A stretch of DNA of 64,000 bases. It comes from Thiovibrio sp964588325. GTDB lineage: Bacteria > Desulfobacterota > Desulfobulbia > Desulfobulbales > Desulfurivibrionaceae. The translations under genes were made by a program, and so were the position numbers. The stretch covers positions 1-64,000 of the forward strand of contig CAZPOR010000005.1 in NCBI GenBank assembly GCA_964588325.1, written 5' to 3'. Below are positions 44,699 through 53,529 of this stretch, one piece after another. How positions within the stretch are numbered: position 1 is the first letter of the stretch; each line of letters opens with the position of its first letter. The notes beneath the pieces are model-generated. The model was given only the letters and a program-made list of their open reading frames with translations. It was not told where the DNA came from and did not search any database.

Positions 44699-44786
44699 AA
44701 AGAGACCTCGCGAAGGCGCGAAAAAAATGCATCCTTGTGGAATTCACCCATTCCTGGGCCTCCGCGCCTTTGCGTTCTCTTTTTTC
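44699..44786. repeat. Interrupted inverted repeat around GCGAAGGCGCG
   Basis: AAAGAGACCTCGCGAAGGCG near 44700-44720 is imperfectly inverted at 44764-44786 (CGCGCCTTTGCGTTCTC...). This resembles the widely dispersed intergenic 'CGCAAAGGCGC' type of sequence seen in many genomes. It lies just upstream of the PEP/pyruvate-binding gene. Confidence 0.5.
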
Positions 44787-44886
44787 CTTTTCCTCCGCTT
44801 TTCTTTTTTATTTCCTCGATGGGCCTGCTTCCATTATGCTGAAAGGCAGCGACTTTCCAGAGCAGCCCAACGCAGGCGACCAGAAC

Positions 44887-47484
44887 ATGACCTTCTTTCT
44901 TGACCGACTGACCTCGCTCTTCCGCACCAAGCCCAGGTTGAAGCCCGCCGAGCTGCAGGCTGCCTTCCGCGCCCATTACAAAGATTTCCGCGCTCTGCTC
45001 ACCGCCAACAACAACGCCCTGGAACTGATGGCCGAGATGGAGCAAGCCCTCACCGCGGGCCGTTCCTTCGGCATGGCCTTTGTCCGGGGCAATTGCACCG
45101 CGCTTTCCGTCAATATCTATAAAATGATCCACCACCTGACCAGACTGGCCGACGGCCGGTATACCGAGCTGGATCAACCATTCAGGGCCATCGCCAAACA
45201 GCTCGAACAGGTCATCGCCCTCCGTTCCCCCAGCGCGGAGGGTGCGCTCATCCTCTCCATGGCGGAAGTGGACGCCTCCGCCGTGGATCAGGTGGGGGAA
45301 AAAATGGCCAACCTGGGCGAGGTCAGAAACCGGCTCGGCCTGAGAACCCCGGATGGCTTTGTCATTACGGCAACGGCCTCCCGCCATTTCATTGAGGCCG
45401 ATGCGTTGCAGGTTGAGATCAACCGCCGCCTGAAAGGATTGGATCTCGATAATCTGGAAGAGCTCTACACGGTCAGCGCGGGGATTCAAAACCTGATCAG
45501 CAATGCCCCGCTCTCCCCCGAACTGGAAGAAGCGATCCTGGCCCACCACCAGCAGCTCGCCGCAGGCTCCGAGGACGAGCTGCTGGTCGCTCTGCGTTCC
45601 AGCGCCCTGGGCGAGGACAGCTCCAACGTCTCTTTTGCCGGGCAGTACCGGACCCAGCTCAATGTCAGCCGCGAATTTGTCGTCCAGACCTACAAGGAAA
45701 TCGTGGCCAGCAAATACAAAAGCCAGGCCATTGTCTACCGGCAACAACGGGGCTACCGGAACCTGGACGTGCACATGTGCGTCGGCTGCCTGCGCATGGT
45801 GGATGGAGCCATAAGCGGGGTGCTCTATTCCCGCGCCCCGGATGATCCGCGCAGCCCCTATGTCATCATCCAGGCGGCGGCCGGCCTTGCCGCCACGGTG
45901 GTGGACGGTAGCGGGGCCACCGAACAGTTCCGGGTCAGCCGGACCCCGCCCCACTCCATCCTGCACCGGCAATCCGCCGAGAAAAGCTTGAACTCCCCTC
46001 CAACCCTCACCGACCTCCAGGCGGCAGAGCTGGCGGCCACCGGGGTGCGGCTGGAGGAACATTTCGGCACCCCCCAGGATATCGAATGGTCCTTTGACCG
46101 TTCCGGCCTGCTCTACATCCTGCAATCCCGTCCCCTTGGCCGCCCTGCCTCAGAAGGGGGGCAGGAGACCGGCGGGCAGCATGCAACAGCGACTGACCTG
46201 CCCGAACCGCTCCTGACCGGAGGAATCTGCGCCAGTCAGGGAGTCGGCAGCGGTCCGGTGTTCACGGTGCGCTCCAACCTCGACCTCTTGCGCTTTCCCA
46301 AAGGCGCGGTGCTGGTCATCAAGACGCCGTATCCAGACTGGGCCAGCCTCCTCAACCGGGCGGTGGCCGTGGTCAGCGAAACCGGCCAGCAAGCCGCCCA
46401 CCTCGCCACCGTGGCCAGGGAATTCGGGATACCGGCAATTTTCGGCATGAAGCAGGCCCTGGCTGCCTTGGAAAACAATAGCTTGGTTACTGTGGATGCC
46501 ACCGCCGGCAAGGTCTATGCCGGCCGGGTGGAACCCCTGCTGGCCCTGGCCCCACCCAAACCAAATCTCATGGCCGGAAGCCCGGTGTACAAAGTGCTCA
46601 CCCAGGCCCTGGCCCACATCACCCCGCTTAACCTGACCGATCCAGCCTCCCCGTTTTTCCGGCCCGACAGTTGCCGGACCCTGCACGATCTCACCCGCTT
46701 CTGCCACGAAAAAGCGGTGGTGGAGATGTTCACCTTCGGCGAACGGTACGGCTTTGACGACAAGGCAGCAAAACAACTGGTGGTGGACGCGCCTTCCCAG
46801 TGGTGGGTGATCGATCTCGACGACGGCTTTACCCCGGATTTCGACCCGGAAAGCCGCTATATCGACCTCAACCATATCACCTCCGCCCCCATGCAGGCCA
46901 TCTGGCAGGGAATGATGGCTTTCCCCTGGGGCGGGCCGCCGCCGGTCAGTCTGGGAGGGTTCGGCTCCATCATCTTTCAGTCCACGAGAAACCCCAATCT
47001 CGACCCGGCGGTGCGCTCGGCCATGGCCGCCAAGAACTACTTTCTCATCTCCAGGAACTTCTGCAACCTCAGCGTCCGGCTGGGCTACCATTTCGCCCTG
47101 GTGGAGGCGAACCTGGGGGAGTATCTCACGGAAAACTATGTGAGCTTCCAGTTCAAGGGGGGGGCGGCTGACCAAGACCGCCGTCTGCTGCGCATTCAAC
47201 TGATCAGCGAAATATTAAGCGAATTCGACTTCCGGGTGGAACAGAAGGTGGACGCCATGACCGCCCGGATCGAAAAAAAACCGGCGCCCTATCTGCTGGA
47301 ACGGTTGAAGATTCTCGGCTACCTTTTGATCCACACCCGCCAGATCGACATGATCATGGCGGACGAAGGCATGGCCGCAAGCTACCGCCAAAAAATCATG
47401 GCCGACCTGCACACCCTGCTCGGCGCCACACCCCCGGAGGAACGACATGGACCAACCACTCCAGATCCTGCTCATAGACGATGA
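44887..47484 (+). CDS. PEP/pyruvate-binding domain protein with swivelling domain, no TIM barrel
   Basis: The 865-residue protein has a helical N-terminal region (1-150), a PPDK-type ATP/pyruvate-binding domain (about 150-430; VALRSSALGEDSSNVSFAGQY near 236 and QDIEWSFDRSGLLYILQSRPLG), and the swivelling phospho-histidine domain (about 450-545; ETGQQAAHLATVAREFGIPAIFG with the His near 503). The TIM-barrel domain that completes PEP synthase is absent; instead about 300 unrecognised residues follow (ITSAPMQAIWQGMMAFPWGGPPP). So it could phosphorylate a non-standard acceptor. The frame opens at 44659; ATG 44887 (or 44836) fits homologous N-termini. The next receiver gene overlaps its end by 38 bases. 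Confidence 0.8.
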   Translation: MTFFLDRLTSLFRTKPRLKPAELQAAFRAHYKDFRALLTANNNALELMAEMEQALTAGRSFGMAFVRGNCTALSVNIYKMIHHLTRLADGRYTELDQPFRAIAKQLEQVIALRSPSAEGALILSMAEVDASAVDQVGEKMANLGEVRNRLGLRTPDGFVITATASRHFIEADALQVEINRRLKGLDLDNLEELYTVSAGIQNLISNAPLSPELEEAILAHHQQLAAGSEDELLVALRSSALGEDSSNVSFAGQYRTQLNVSREFVVQTYKEIVASKYKSQAIVYRQQRGYRNLDVHMCVGCLRMVDGAISGVLYSRAPDDPRSPYVIIQAAAGLAATVVDGSGATEQFRVSRTPPHSILHRQSAEKSLNSPPTLTDLQAAELAATGVRLEEHFGTPQDIEWSFDRSGLLYILQSRPLGRPASEGGQETGGQHATATDLPEPLLTGGICASQGVGSGPVFTVRSNLDLLRFPKGAVLVIKTPYPDWASLLNRAVAVVSETGQQAAHLATVAREFGIPAIFGMKQALAALENNSLVTVDATAGKVYAGRVEPLLALAPPKPNLMAGSPVYKVLTQALAHITPLNLTDPASPFFRPDSCRTLHDLTRFCHEKAVVEMFTFGERYGFDDKAAKQLVVDAPSQWWVIDLDDGFTPDFDPESRYIDLNHITSAPMQAIWQGMMAFPWGGPPPVSLGGFGSIIFQSTRNPNLDPAVRSAMAAKNYFLISRNFCNLSVRLGYHFALVEANLGEYLTENYVSFQFKGGAADQDRRLLRIQLISEILSEFDFRVEQKVDAMTARIEKKPAPYLLERLKILGYLLIHTRQIDMIMADEGMAASYRQKIMADLHTLLGATPPEERHGPTTPDPAHRR

Positions 47485-47833
47485 AATCGATTTCGTGGAA
47501 ACAACCGGAAAAAGGCTGGCACGCAGGGGGCACTCGGCAAAGACCGCCCTCACCTGCGCCGAAGGGCTTGCGATAATTGCCGCGGGGTGGCCAGAGGTGG
47601 TGGTGCTGGATGTGATGCTCCCGGACCGGGACGGCATGGACTGCCTGCGGGAGATCAAGGAAAAATGGCCAACCCTGCCGGTCATCCTCTTGACCGGCCA
47701 CGCCTCCATGGAGGCGGGACTGCACGGCCTGGAATGCGGGGCCAGCGACTACTGCCTCAAGCCCATCGACCTGGAAACCCTGGTGGAAAAGATCGCCATC
47801 GCCCACCGGGAGAGCCGGTATCCTCGCACATAA
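47447..47833 (+). CDS. Stand-alone response regulator receiver
   Basis: The 128-residue receiver has IDDEIDF, D55 in VVVLDVMLPD, ILLTGHASMEAGL and SDYCLKPIDL, all conserved positions present. It starts inside the last 38 bases of the PEP/pyruvate-binding gene after GGAGG, so the two are translated together. A phosphorylation link between receiver and PEP/pyruvate protein is plausible but unproven. A strong terminator follows. Confidence 0.92.
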   Translation: MDQPLQILLIDDEIDFVETTGKRLARRGHSAKTALTCAEGLAIIAAGWPEVVVLDVMLPDRDGMDCLREIKEKWPTLPVILLTGHASMEAGLHGLECGASDYCLKPIDLETLVEKIAIAHRESRYPRT

Positions 47834-47869
47834 AAAGGCCATCCCGCCGCATGGCGGGATGGCCTTTTT
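47832..47869 (+). terminator. Strong rho-independent terminator
   Basis: AAAAAGGCCATCCCGCC, a GCAT loop and the complementary GGCGGGATGGCCTTTTT form a perfect 17-bp stem ending in T. It closes the plus-strand signalling operon; the A-run lets it also work on the other strand. Confidence 0.93.
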
Positions 47870-47900
47870 ACCAAAATCTCTTCTTTCTGCAACTATGCCG

Positions 47901-47982
47901 AACTGTTCAGCAACGCCGCTTCGCTGCTGCCGCAAATGCGCGGAAGAGGCCGGCGAAGGAGAAAGTGTGCTGGACAGCTCCT
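47901..47982. repeat. Partial copy of the 18143-18306 palindromic element
   Basis: AACTGTTCAGCAACGCCGCTTCGCTGCTGCCG matches the left end of the element at 18143 with only two changes, including CGCCGCTTCGCTGCTG (47914-47929). It then runs through GGAAGAGGCCGGCGAAGG, like the other copy's GGAAGAGGTCTGCGAAG, and AGTGTGC. The right inverted arm is missing, so this is a truncated copy. It ends a few bases before the next minus-strand gene. Confidence 0.65.
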
Positions 47983-47987
47983 TTCAA

Positions 47988-48431
47988 TCAATGGCCGCCG
48001 GCGGAAAGCAAACCGCTGGCTGCCAGGGTCAGAATAACCGCCTCGGCGATGGCCATGATCGCCATGGCCTTGTCCTTGCGGGCGAACAGACCGGGGGTGA
48101 TGACAATATAGCAGAGGATGGTGATCCCGGACAGGATGGCCACCGGCAGGAAGTTCAGAAAATCGCCATAACCGAGGAGTTTCATCCACGACCAGCCGGT
48201 GGGCAGGGTTTCCCAGTGCAGGAAATTGGTGTTGATGGCAACCAGATAATCATGCACCGGCTGACTCCAGTAGACGGAGATCTCGTCCACCGGCACGATC
48301 GATGGCATGACGCCCAGCACATACAGGGCAAACGTGATGACCATGAGGCCCAGGCCTGCGTACATGCCCTTTTCAAGAATATCGGCGTACAGCACCTGCT
48401 CTTCGGTTGCTTGGGTATTATGGTGTGACAT
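47988..48431 (-). CDS. Four-helix membrane protein next to TauE/SafE, unknown
   Basis: The 147-residue protein has four hydrophobic helices (about 22-44, 60-72, 92-112, 120-142) and a short polar N-terminus. I cannot assign a named family; it resembles small membrane proteins found beside TauE/SafE genes. AGGAGG lies eight bases before the ATG. The TauE/SafE gene ends 97 bases upstream on the same strand, suggesting a two-gene exporter unit similar to the pair at 42625-44633. Confidence 0.7.
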   Translation of the reverse strand: MSHHNTQATEEQVLYADILEKGMYAGLGLMVITFALYVLGVMPSIVPVDEISVYWSQPVHDYLVAINTNFLHWETLPTGWSWMKLLGYGDFLNFLPVAILSGITILCYIVITPGLFARKDKAMAIMAIAEAVILTLAASGLLSAGGH

Positions 48432-48528
48432 GAGACAATCCTCCTTGAAATAAACTATTGATGCTGAGTTGAGCAGCTTGCCTGCTCAAGCGAAACCTAT
48501 GCCCCCTGGGTGTAAACCGTTCCTTCTC

Positions 48529-49515
48529 TTAGAACAGGCTGACGCCCATGGTGCTCAGACCCTTTTGCACCGCTTTCAGGCCCGCGAAGAGGAGAATGAC
48601 GATAACCATCCAGCGGATAAAGGTCGGCTTGGCAACCTTGAGCAAACGGACCCCCACGAAGGACCCCAGCATGATGCCGATGAGCGAGGGCACAACCATC
48701 ATGGGGATCACGCAGCCCTTGTTCAGGTAAATCCAGGCGGCGGAGGTGTCGGTGATGGAGAGCAGGAACTTGGAGGTGGCCACGCTGATCTTGAGCGGCG
48801 CGCCCATCATCAGATTGAGCACCGGCACGTTGGCCCACCCGGCGCCCAGACCGAACATGCCGGCCATGAATCCGATAATGATAAAGGTCAGCAGACCGGG
48901 AATGGTGCGGTGAATCTTCCAGTTGATTTCTTCCTTGGTGGTCGGCTCATAAAAAACACCGGTGATGCGCAAGGCGGTGGACAGCGCGTCCGCCTTGGGA
49001 ACATCCGGAATCGTGGACTTCTTGGCGGAGAGCATGATGGCCACGATGCCGAGGATGGTGCCGCCCAGGGCAAGCTGGACGATATGAGTGGGCAGGGCCA
49101 GACCGACCATGGCGCCGACAATGGCCATGGTGGAGGCGATGAGCGCCACCGGCATGGCCAGGCGCAGGCTGGCGAGGTTGGCCTTCAGCAGGCCGGGGCC
49201 AGCGGCCAGGGCGCCGCACAGGGCGACGAGCAGACCGGCGCCGCGGACAAAATCAAGGTGGAAGGGGAAAAATCCGCCGATGATGGGCACGAAGAGCACC
49301 CCGCCGCCAACGCCGCCAAGCACCGCGATGATACCCATGACAAAGGTGACGAACAGCAGAATCACCGGCCATTTCCACCAGCCCGGATCGCCGGCCGCCG
49401 GAATCTGATCCATGGTAACCACTTCGCTTGCCAGAGCCCAGGCCGGGCTCAACATGATGGCGCACATGAGGGAGACAAACAGCATCCCCGCCTTTTCCTT
49501 GAAATTTCCTCGCAT
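48529..49515 (-). CDS. TauE/SafE family anion exporter, short form
   Basis: The 328-residue membrane protein begins with a signal-like segment (LFVSLMCAIMLSPAWALA), then two TauE/SafE repeats: VMGIIAVLGGVGGGVLFVPIIGGFF in the first and GFMAGMFGLGAGWANVPVLNLMMG in the second. Anion export (sulfite-like) is the family role. GGGAGGAAA lies about seven bases before the ATG. It is distinct from the 437-residue version at 42625, so two exporters of different build flank the signalling genes. Confidence 0.86.
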   Translation of the reverse strand: MRGNFKEKAGMLFVSLMCAIMLSPAWALASEVVTMDQIPAAGDPGWWKWPVILLFVTFVMGIIAVLGGVGGGVLFVPIIGGFFPFHLDFVRGAGLLVALCGALAAGPGLLKANLASLRLAMPVALIASTMAIVGAMVGLALPTHIVQLALGGTILGIVAIMLSAKKSTIPDVPKADALSTALRITGVFYEPTTKEEINWKIHRTIPGLLTFIIIGFMAGMFGLGAGWANVPVLNLMMGAPLKISVATSKFLLSITDTSAAWIYLNKGCVIPMMVVPSLIGIMLGSFVGVRLLKVAKPTFIRWMVIVILLFAGLKAVQKGLSTMGVSLF

Positions 49516-49823
49516 TCTTATTTCCTCCCTAGTTTTCCCTGAAACACAATAAAAGAATATATAAAAAAAGAACCAGCACTGTGAACGCTTGCATGCAACC
49601 GGGGGACAATCTTCGCTGAATGGGCAGACAGACGCCTTACCCTGCCCTCTGATTGTGGCTATTTCTAAAAATTTTCGGTATGCTTACTGCTCTGAAAATG
49701 CGCTGTCAAGGAAAAACTGTTCCTCTCTGAAACAGGGCTGTTGCATTACGCATCATCACGGAAAAATGCTGCGTAATCATACCCATACGCTGCATTGTGC
49801 AACATTTCCCCCAGGAATACACC
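49516..49823. other. 308-bp divergent gap; candidate promoter only
   Basis: This gap is A+T-richer than the genes on both sides. It holds a leftward TTGACA/TAAGCA pair and no other element or short gene that I could support. Confidence 0.4.
49681..49709 (-). promoter_or_regulatory. Candidate promoter for the short TauE/SafE gene
   Basis: On the minus strand TTGACA (49709-49704) and TAAGCA (49686-49681) are 17 bases apart, 165 bases before the gene. The same hexamers occur before the gspG-like gene. Confidence 0.35.
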
Positions 49824-51272
49824 ATGGAATTTCCCCTGCCCGAGGCTTTACAGATACTCAGCGCAGAGGTCGCGGGGTACGCCGTGCCCATTGTCGATCT
49901 TATCGCCGTGCAGACCAAGGATCCCTACAAGGTGCTGGTGGCCACCATCCTCTCGGCCCGGACCAAGGATGAAACCACGGCCAAGGCGGCGGCCAGGCTG
50001 TTTAAGGAAGCACCGGATCTGGCCGGGCTGGCGGCGCTCAGCGAAGAACGCATTGCCGCGCTGATTTTCCCGGTGGGCTTTTACAAGAACAAGGCCGGTT
50101 TCCTCACCCGGCTGCCCGGCGTGCTGGCCAGCGAGTTCAACAACCAAATCCCCGACGTGGTCGAAGCCCTCACCCGGCTGCCGGGGGTGGGGAGAAAAAC
50201 CGCCAATCTGGTGGTGGCGGTGGCCTTCAAAAAACCGGCGATCTGCGTGGACACCCATGTGCATCGGATCATGAACATCTGGGGCTATGTGGAAACCAAA
50301 ACCCCTTTAGAAACCGAGATGGCGCTCAGGAACAAGCTGCCGCCCCAATACTGGCTGACCATCAATTCCACCCTGGTGGCCTTTGGCCAGGGCACCTGCA
50401 AGCCGGTGGCCCCCCACTGCGACCGCTGCGTCCTCGCCCGATATTGCCCGCGGATCGGGGTAACACCGCGAAAAATGCCCAAAAAAGCGCAAGAGACACG
50501 CGAGAATGGTCTGCGGAGGTTCGTGTCGTGGAATGTCAACGGTCTGCGGGCTGTGGAGAAAAAAGGCTTTGTCGAAATCATCGCCGGGTTGAACGCCGAC
50601 CTGGTGGCGCTCCAGGAGATCAAGGCCTTGCCAGAACAGCTTTCGGAAACGGTCAGAAACATTCCCGGCTATACCGCCTACTGGTTTTCCGCCCAAAAAA
50701 AGGGCTACGCCGGAGTGGCGACCTACACCAAAGAACGCCCCCTTTCCATAATCTACGGCATCGACCACCACGACCATGATTACGAGGGACGGGTGCTGAC
50801 CCTGGAGTTTGCCGACTTCTTCTTCGTCAACGCCTACTTCCCCAACTCCCAGCACGGCCTGGTGCGCATGGATTACAAGCTTCGGTTCAACAATGACCTG
50901 CTCGCCTTTGCCCAGACCCTGGCCACACAAAAATCGGTGGTGATCTGCGGAGACTTCAACGTGGCGCACAAGGAGATCGACCTGACCAACCCCAAGCAGA
51001 ACGAAAAAAATCCGGGCTATGCCCCGGAGGAGCGGGCCTGGATGGATCAGTTCATCGCGGCCGGCTTCGTGGACACCTTCCGGATGTTCAACCAGGAGCC
51101 GGGCCAATACACCTGGTGGAGCTACCGCTTCAACGCCAGGGAAAGGAACATCGGCTGGCGGATCGATTACTTCTGCGTGGATGAAAAGAGTAAAAGCCGA
51201 GTAACCGAGGCTGCTATCGTGCCTGAGATAATGGGGTCGGATCACTGCCCGGTCATCCTCGGGTTTCTCTGA
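49824..51272 (+). CDS. Fused endonuclease III - exodeoxyribonuclease III
   Basis: The 482-residue protein joins two base-excision repair enzymes. Residues about 1-212 are endonuclease III: VATILSARTKDETT, LPGVGRKTANLVVAV with the lyase Lys (about 124), ICVDTHVHRIMN with the catalytic Asp (about 142), and the iron-sulfur motif GTCKPVAPHCDRCVLARYC (C-x6-C-x2-C-x5-C). Residues about 230-482 are an ExoIII/ExoA-type AP endonuclease: FVSWNVNGLRAVEKKG, VALQEIKA, ICGDFNVAHKEIDL, GWRIDYFCV and GSDHCPVILGFL. Both sets of catalytic residues are intact, and the linker (PRKMPKKAQETREN) is short. So one chain could remove the base, open the abasic site and trim the 3' end. AGGA supports the ATG at 49824. 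Confidence 0.93.
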   Translation: MEFPLPEALQILSAEVAGYAVPIVDLIAVQTKDPYKVLVATILSARTKDETTAKAAARLFKEAPDLAGLAALSEERIAALIFPVGFYKNKAGFLTRLPGVLASEFNNQIPDVVEALTRLPGVGRKTANLVVAVAFKKPAICVDTHVHRIMNIWGYVETKTPLETEMALRNKLPPQYWLTINSTLVAFGQGTCKPVAPHCDRCVLARYCPRIGVTPRKMPKKAQETRENGLRRFVSWNVNGLRAVEKKGFVEIIAGLNADLVALQEIKALPEQLSETVRNIPGYTAYWFSAQKKGYAGVATYTKERPLSIIYGIDHHDHDYEGRVLTLEFADFFFVNAYFPNSQHGLVRMDYKLRFNNDLLAFAQTLATQKSVVICGDFNVAHKEIDLTNPKQNEKNPGYAPEERAWMDQFIAAGFVDTFRMFNQEPGQYTWWSYRFNARERNIGWRIDYFCVDEKSKSRVTEAAIVPEIMGSDHCPVILGFL

Positions 51273-51399
51273 CAACCCCTTGTTATTGCACGGCTAACCG
51301 TTTGTTTTCCTCTGAAATTTTTTCTTCCGCCGGACAGAAACCATGATATCATCAATAGTGTTGACACGCATTTAAAGACTCCTTGGCGCACCCAACGAC

Positions 51400-51894
51400 A
51401 TGAGCACTCTCAAGGTGGTGGAAATCGGCGGCTGGGCCGTATCCAATAGTCCTGAAGATATATTGCGCACCTATGCCCTCGGCTCCTGCATCGCCTTGAT
51501 CCTTCACCATCCAAGAACAAAAACCATGGGGCTTGTCCATATTGCCCTTCCGGATCAACTGTGCCATTCTGGGGAAAAACGGGGGGAGGGGTATTATGCC
51601 AGTTCGGCGATCCCTTTGCTGCTGAACAAAATTCTTGCCGCAGCGGGTCTGTATTCCGCCGATAATTCCGGGATCGTGGCCAAGTTGGCCGGTGGCGCCG
51701 CGGTCATAAAAATCAGCAATCCTTTTCATCTCGGGGAACGGCTGCGCACGGAAATAGAAAAGACTCTTCATCGTTTTGGGATACCCGTCGTGAAGCAGGA
51801 TACAGGCGGCGGCGTTCCCCGCACCGTATCGCTCCATGTTGGAAGCGGCGCGGTTTTGGTTAGCTCACCCGGTACGCGGGAGAAACCCCTGTAG
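51400..51894 (+). CDS. cheD: Chemoreceptor glutamine deamidase CheD
   Basis: The 164-residue protein has the CheD active site: T24, C30 (LRTYALGSCIALIL) and H47 (GLVHIALPD), spaced exactly as Thr21-Cys27-His44 of the Thermotoga enzyme. GGAAVIKI and the C-terminal GGGVPRTVSLHVGSGAVLV also fit. CheD deamidates or demethylates chemoreceptor glutamines and may interact with CheC. No CheC, CheR or receptor gene is in the window, but the CheW fusion at 23825 and the adjacent receiver belong to related signalling. No strong ribosome site precedes the ATG. Confidence 0.88.
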   Translation: MSTLKVVEIGGWAVSNSPEDILRTYALGSCIALILHHPRTKTMGLVHIALPDQLCHSGEKRGEGYYASSAIPLLLNKILAAAGLYSADNSGIVAKLAGGAAVIKISNPFHLGERLRTEIEKTLHRFGIPVVKQDTGGGVPRTVSLHVGSGAVLVSSPGTREKPL

Positions 51895-51917
51895 TACGTA
51901 CGCTGAAGGAGAACACA

Positions 51918-52637
51918 ATGGCTGAGCCAGTGGACATGAGTCTCAAGATACGCGTGTTGGTCGTTGATGATGAACCCACCTCCCGCGAGGTTATCCGGCT
52001 GGGACTGGAAAGACAGAACTGCGAGACCATGACCGCCGGTGATGCGGCCTCAGCCATCGCGCTTTTGGGCGAGCAGCAATTCCATGCCGTGGTGACCGAC
52101 AAGAACATGCCTGGAACCGACCATGCCACGGAGGGAGGCCTTGATGTCATCAAATTCGCCAAGGAGTCCAACCCTGCCTGTGCGGTTATCATGGTAACCG
52201 GTTTCAGCACTGTGGAGTCGGCCATAGAAGCCATGCGGCTTGGCGCCTTCGACTACTTGGCCAAGCCGGTGCGGCCTGAGGATATCAAGGCAAAACTAGA
52301 ACGGATTCTTTCCTATCAGCAGACCTTGAACCCTGCAAACACCATTGCCTCCCACAACAGCTTCCGGGCAAAATTCCTCAGCATTATCGAGGAGCAGAAA
52401 GGGGTGAGCCAGTGCCTCAATTCCGAAACCAAAGCCGCGCTTTTGCAAGTAGTACAGAATGGTATCGATGCCTTCTTTCATGAACGGCGGGCCTGGGAAA
52501 ACATCATCCTGGAACAGCGGGAAGCCTTGAGTCAAATTGCCGGCTGGGCCGAGCAGATGAAAGAAGCAGCGGGGCAGGGCGGGCCGGAAGAAAATTTTCT
52601 GGATAAAATTATCGCCGAATCCAGCCGGAGGCTGTGA
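51918..52637 (+). CDS. Response regulator with unidentified C-terminal helical domain
   Basis: The 239-residue protein has an intact receiver at about 10-130 (LVVDDEPTSREV, D61 in VVTDKNMPG, MVTGFST, FDYLAKPVRPEDI). Residues 140-239 are helical, without a known DNA-binding or enzyme motif (FRAKFLSIIEEQKGVSQCLNSETKAALLQVVQNGIDAFFHERRAWENIIL). AAGGAG precedes the ATG, 23 bases after cheD, so the two are an operon. It might be a protein-protein output in a chemotaxis-like pathway. Confidence 0.85.
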   Translation: MAEPVDMSLKIRVLVVDDEPTSREVIRLGLERQNCETMTAGDAASAIALLGEQQFHAVVTDKNMPGTDHATEGGLDVIKFAKESNPACAVIMVTGFSTVESAIEAMRLGAFDYLAKPVRPEDIKAKLERILSYQQTLNPANTIASHNSFRAKFLSIIEEQKGVSQCLNSETKAALLQVVQNGIDAFFHERRAWENIILEQREALSQIAGWAEQMKEAAGQGGPEENFLDKIIAESSRRL

Positions 52638-52745
52638 GGATTTTCCCGGAGCGTCCTTCCGCATGGGGTATTCTCTCGCATCCACCGGGGATTTCACCCA
52701 TACCGTTACGCGTGCAAACTTAACCAGCAGACCACGGAGGCCACC

Positions 52746-53357
52746 ATGCAGGTACTCATCGTCTATTATTCAATGTACGGCCACATCCACAAAATGGCGC
52801 AGGCTGTCGCGGAAGGGGTTCGCCTGGTTGCCGGCGCCGAGGCCGAGCTGCGGCGGGTGCCGGAAACCCTCCCCGAAACGGTGCTGGAAAAGATGGGGGC
52901 CGCCGCGGCGCAGAAGCAGCAGGCGCAGGTGCCCGTCTGCACGATGGAGGAACTGGGGGCAGCGGATGCGATCATCTTCGGCACCCCAACCCGCTTTGGC
53001 AACATGTGCGGGCAGATGCGGCAATTCCTTGATGCCACCGGAGGTCTGTGGGTACAGGGCGCTCTGGTGGGCAAACCGGGCAGCGTGTTCACGAGTTCCA
53101 ATACCCAGCATGGCGGGCAAGAGTCCACGATTTTGAGCTTCCACACCACCCTGCTCCATCACGGCATGGTCATAGCCGGCCTCCCCTACACCTTTCAGGG
53201 GCAGATGACCATGGCCGAAATCAGCGGCGGTTCCCCCTATGGCGCCTCCACCATCGCCGGAGGGGACGGCAGCCGCACACCAAGCGAGAATGAACTTGCA
53301 GGGGCCAGATTCCAGGGCGAACACGTTGCCAAGATCGCCAAAAAGCTGGCGGCTTGA
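52746..53357 (+). CDS. wrbA: WrbA-type NAD(P)H:quinone oxidoreductase
   Basis: The 203-residue flavodoxin-fold protein has the FMN phosphate loop VYYSMYGHIHKMA, the FMN contact GTPTRFGNMCGQMRQFLDATGGLW, and SSNTQHGGQESTIL, matching WrbA. It would reduce quinones by two electrons using NAD(P)H. The C-terminal GASTIAGGDGSRTPSENELAGARFQGEHVAKIA is the usual family ending. GGAGG precedes the ATG. It stands alone between the receiver gene and a repeat-rich gap. Confidence 0.9.
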   Translation: MQVLIVYYSMYGHIHKMAQAVAEGVRLVAGAEAELRRVPETLPETVLEKMGAAAAQKQQAQVPVCTMEELGAADAIIFGTPTRFGNMCGQMRQFLDATGGLWVQGALVGKPGSVFTSSNTQHGGQESTILSFHTTLLHHGMVIAGLPYTFQGQMTMAEISGGSPYGASTIAGGDGSRTPSENELAGARFQGEHVAKIAKKLAA

Positions 53358-53529
53358 ACCCACACACGCTAAAATATGCCTACTCTTATAGCCATCTGTT
53401 TTCATATGCAGTAAAAATCCCATTGGCCCGCAGCCGAGCACCGGAGAGGCTGCCGAAAAGGGCTTTGCACTGTTTGAGGCGAAGCCGAGCTTGCAAAGCC
53501 CCGGCAGCATCGAGGAGTACCCCATGCGG

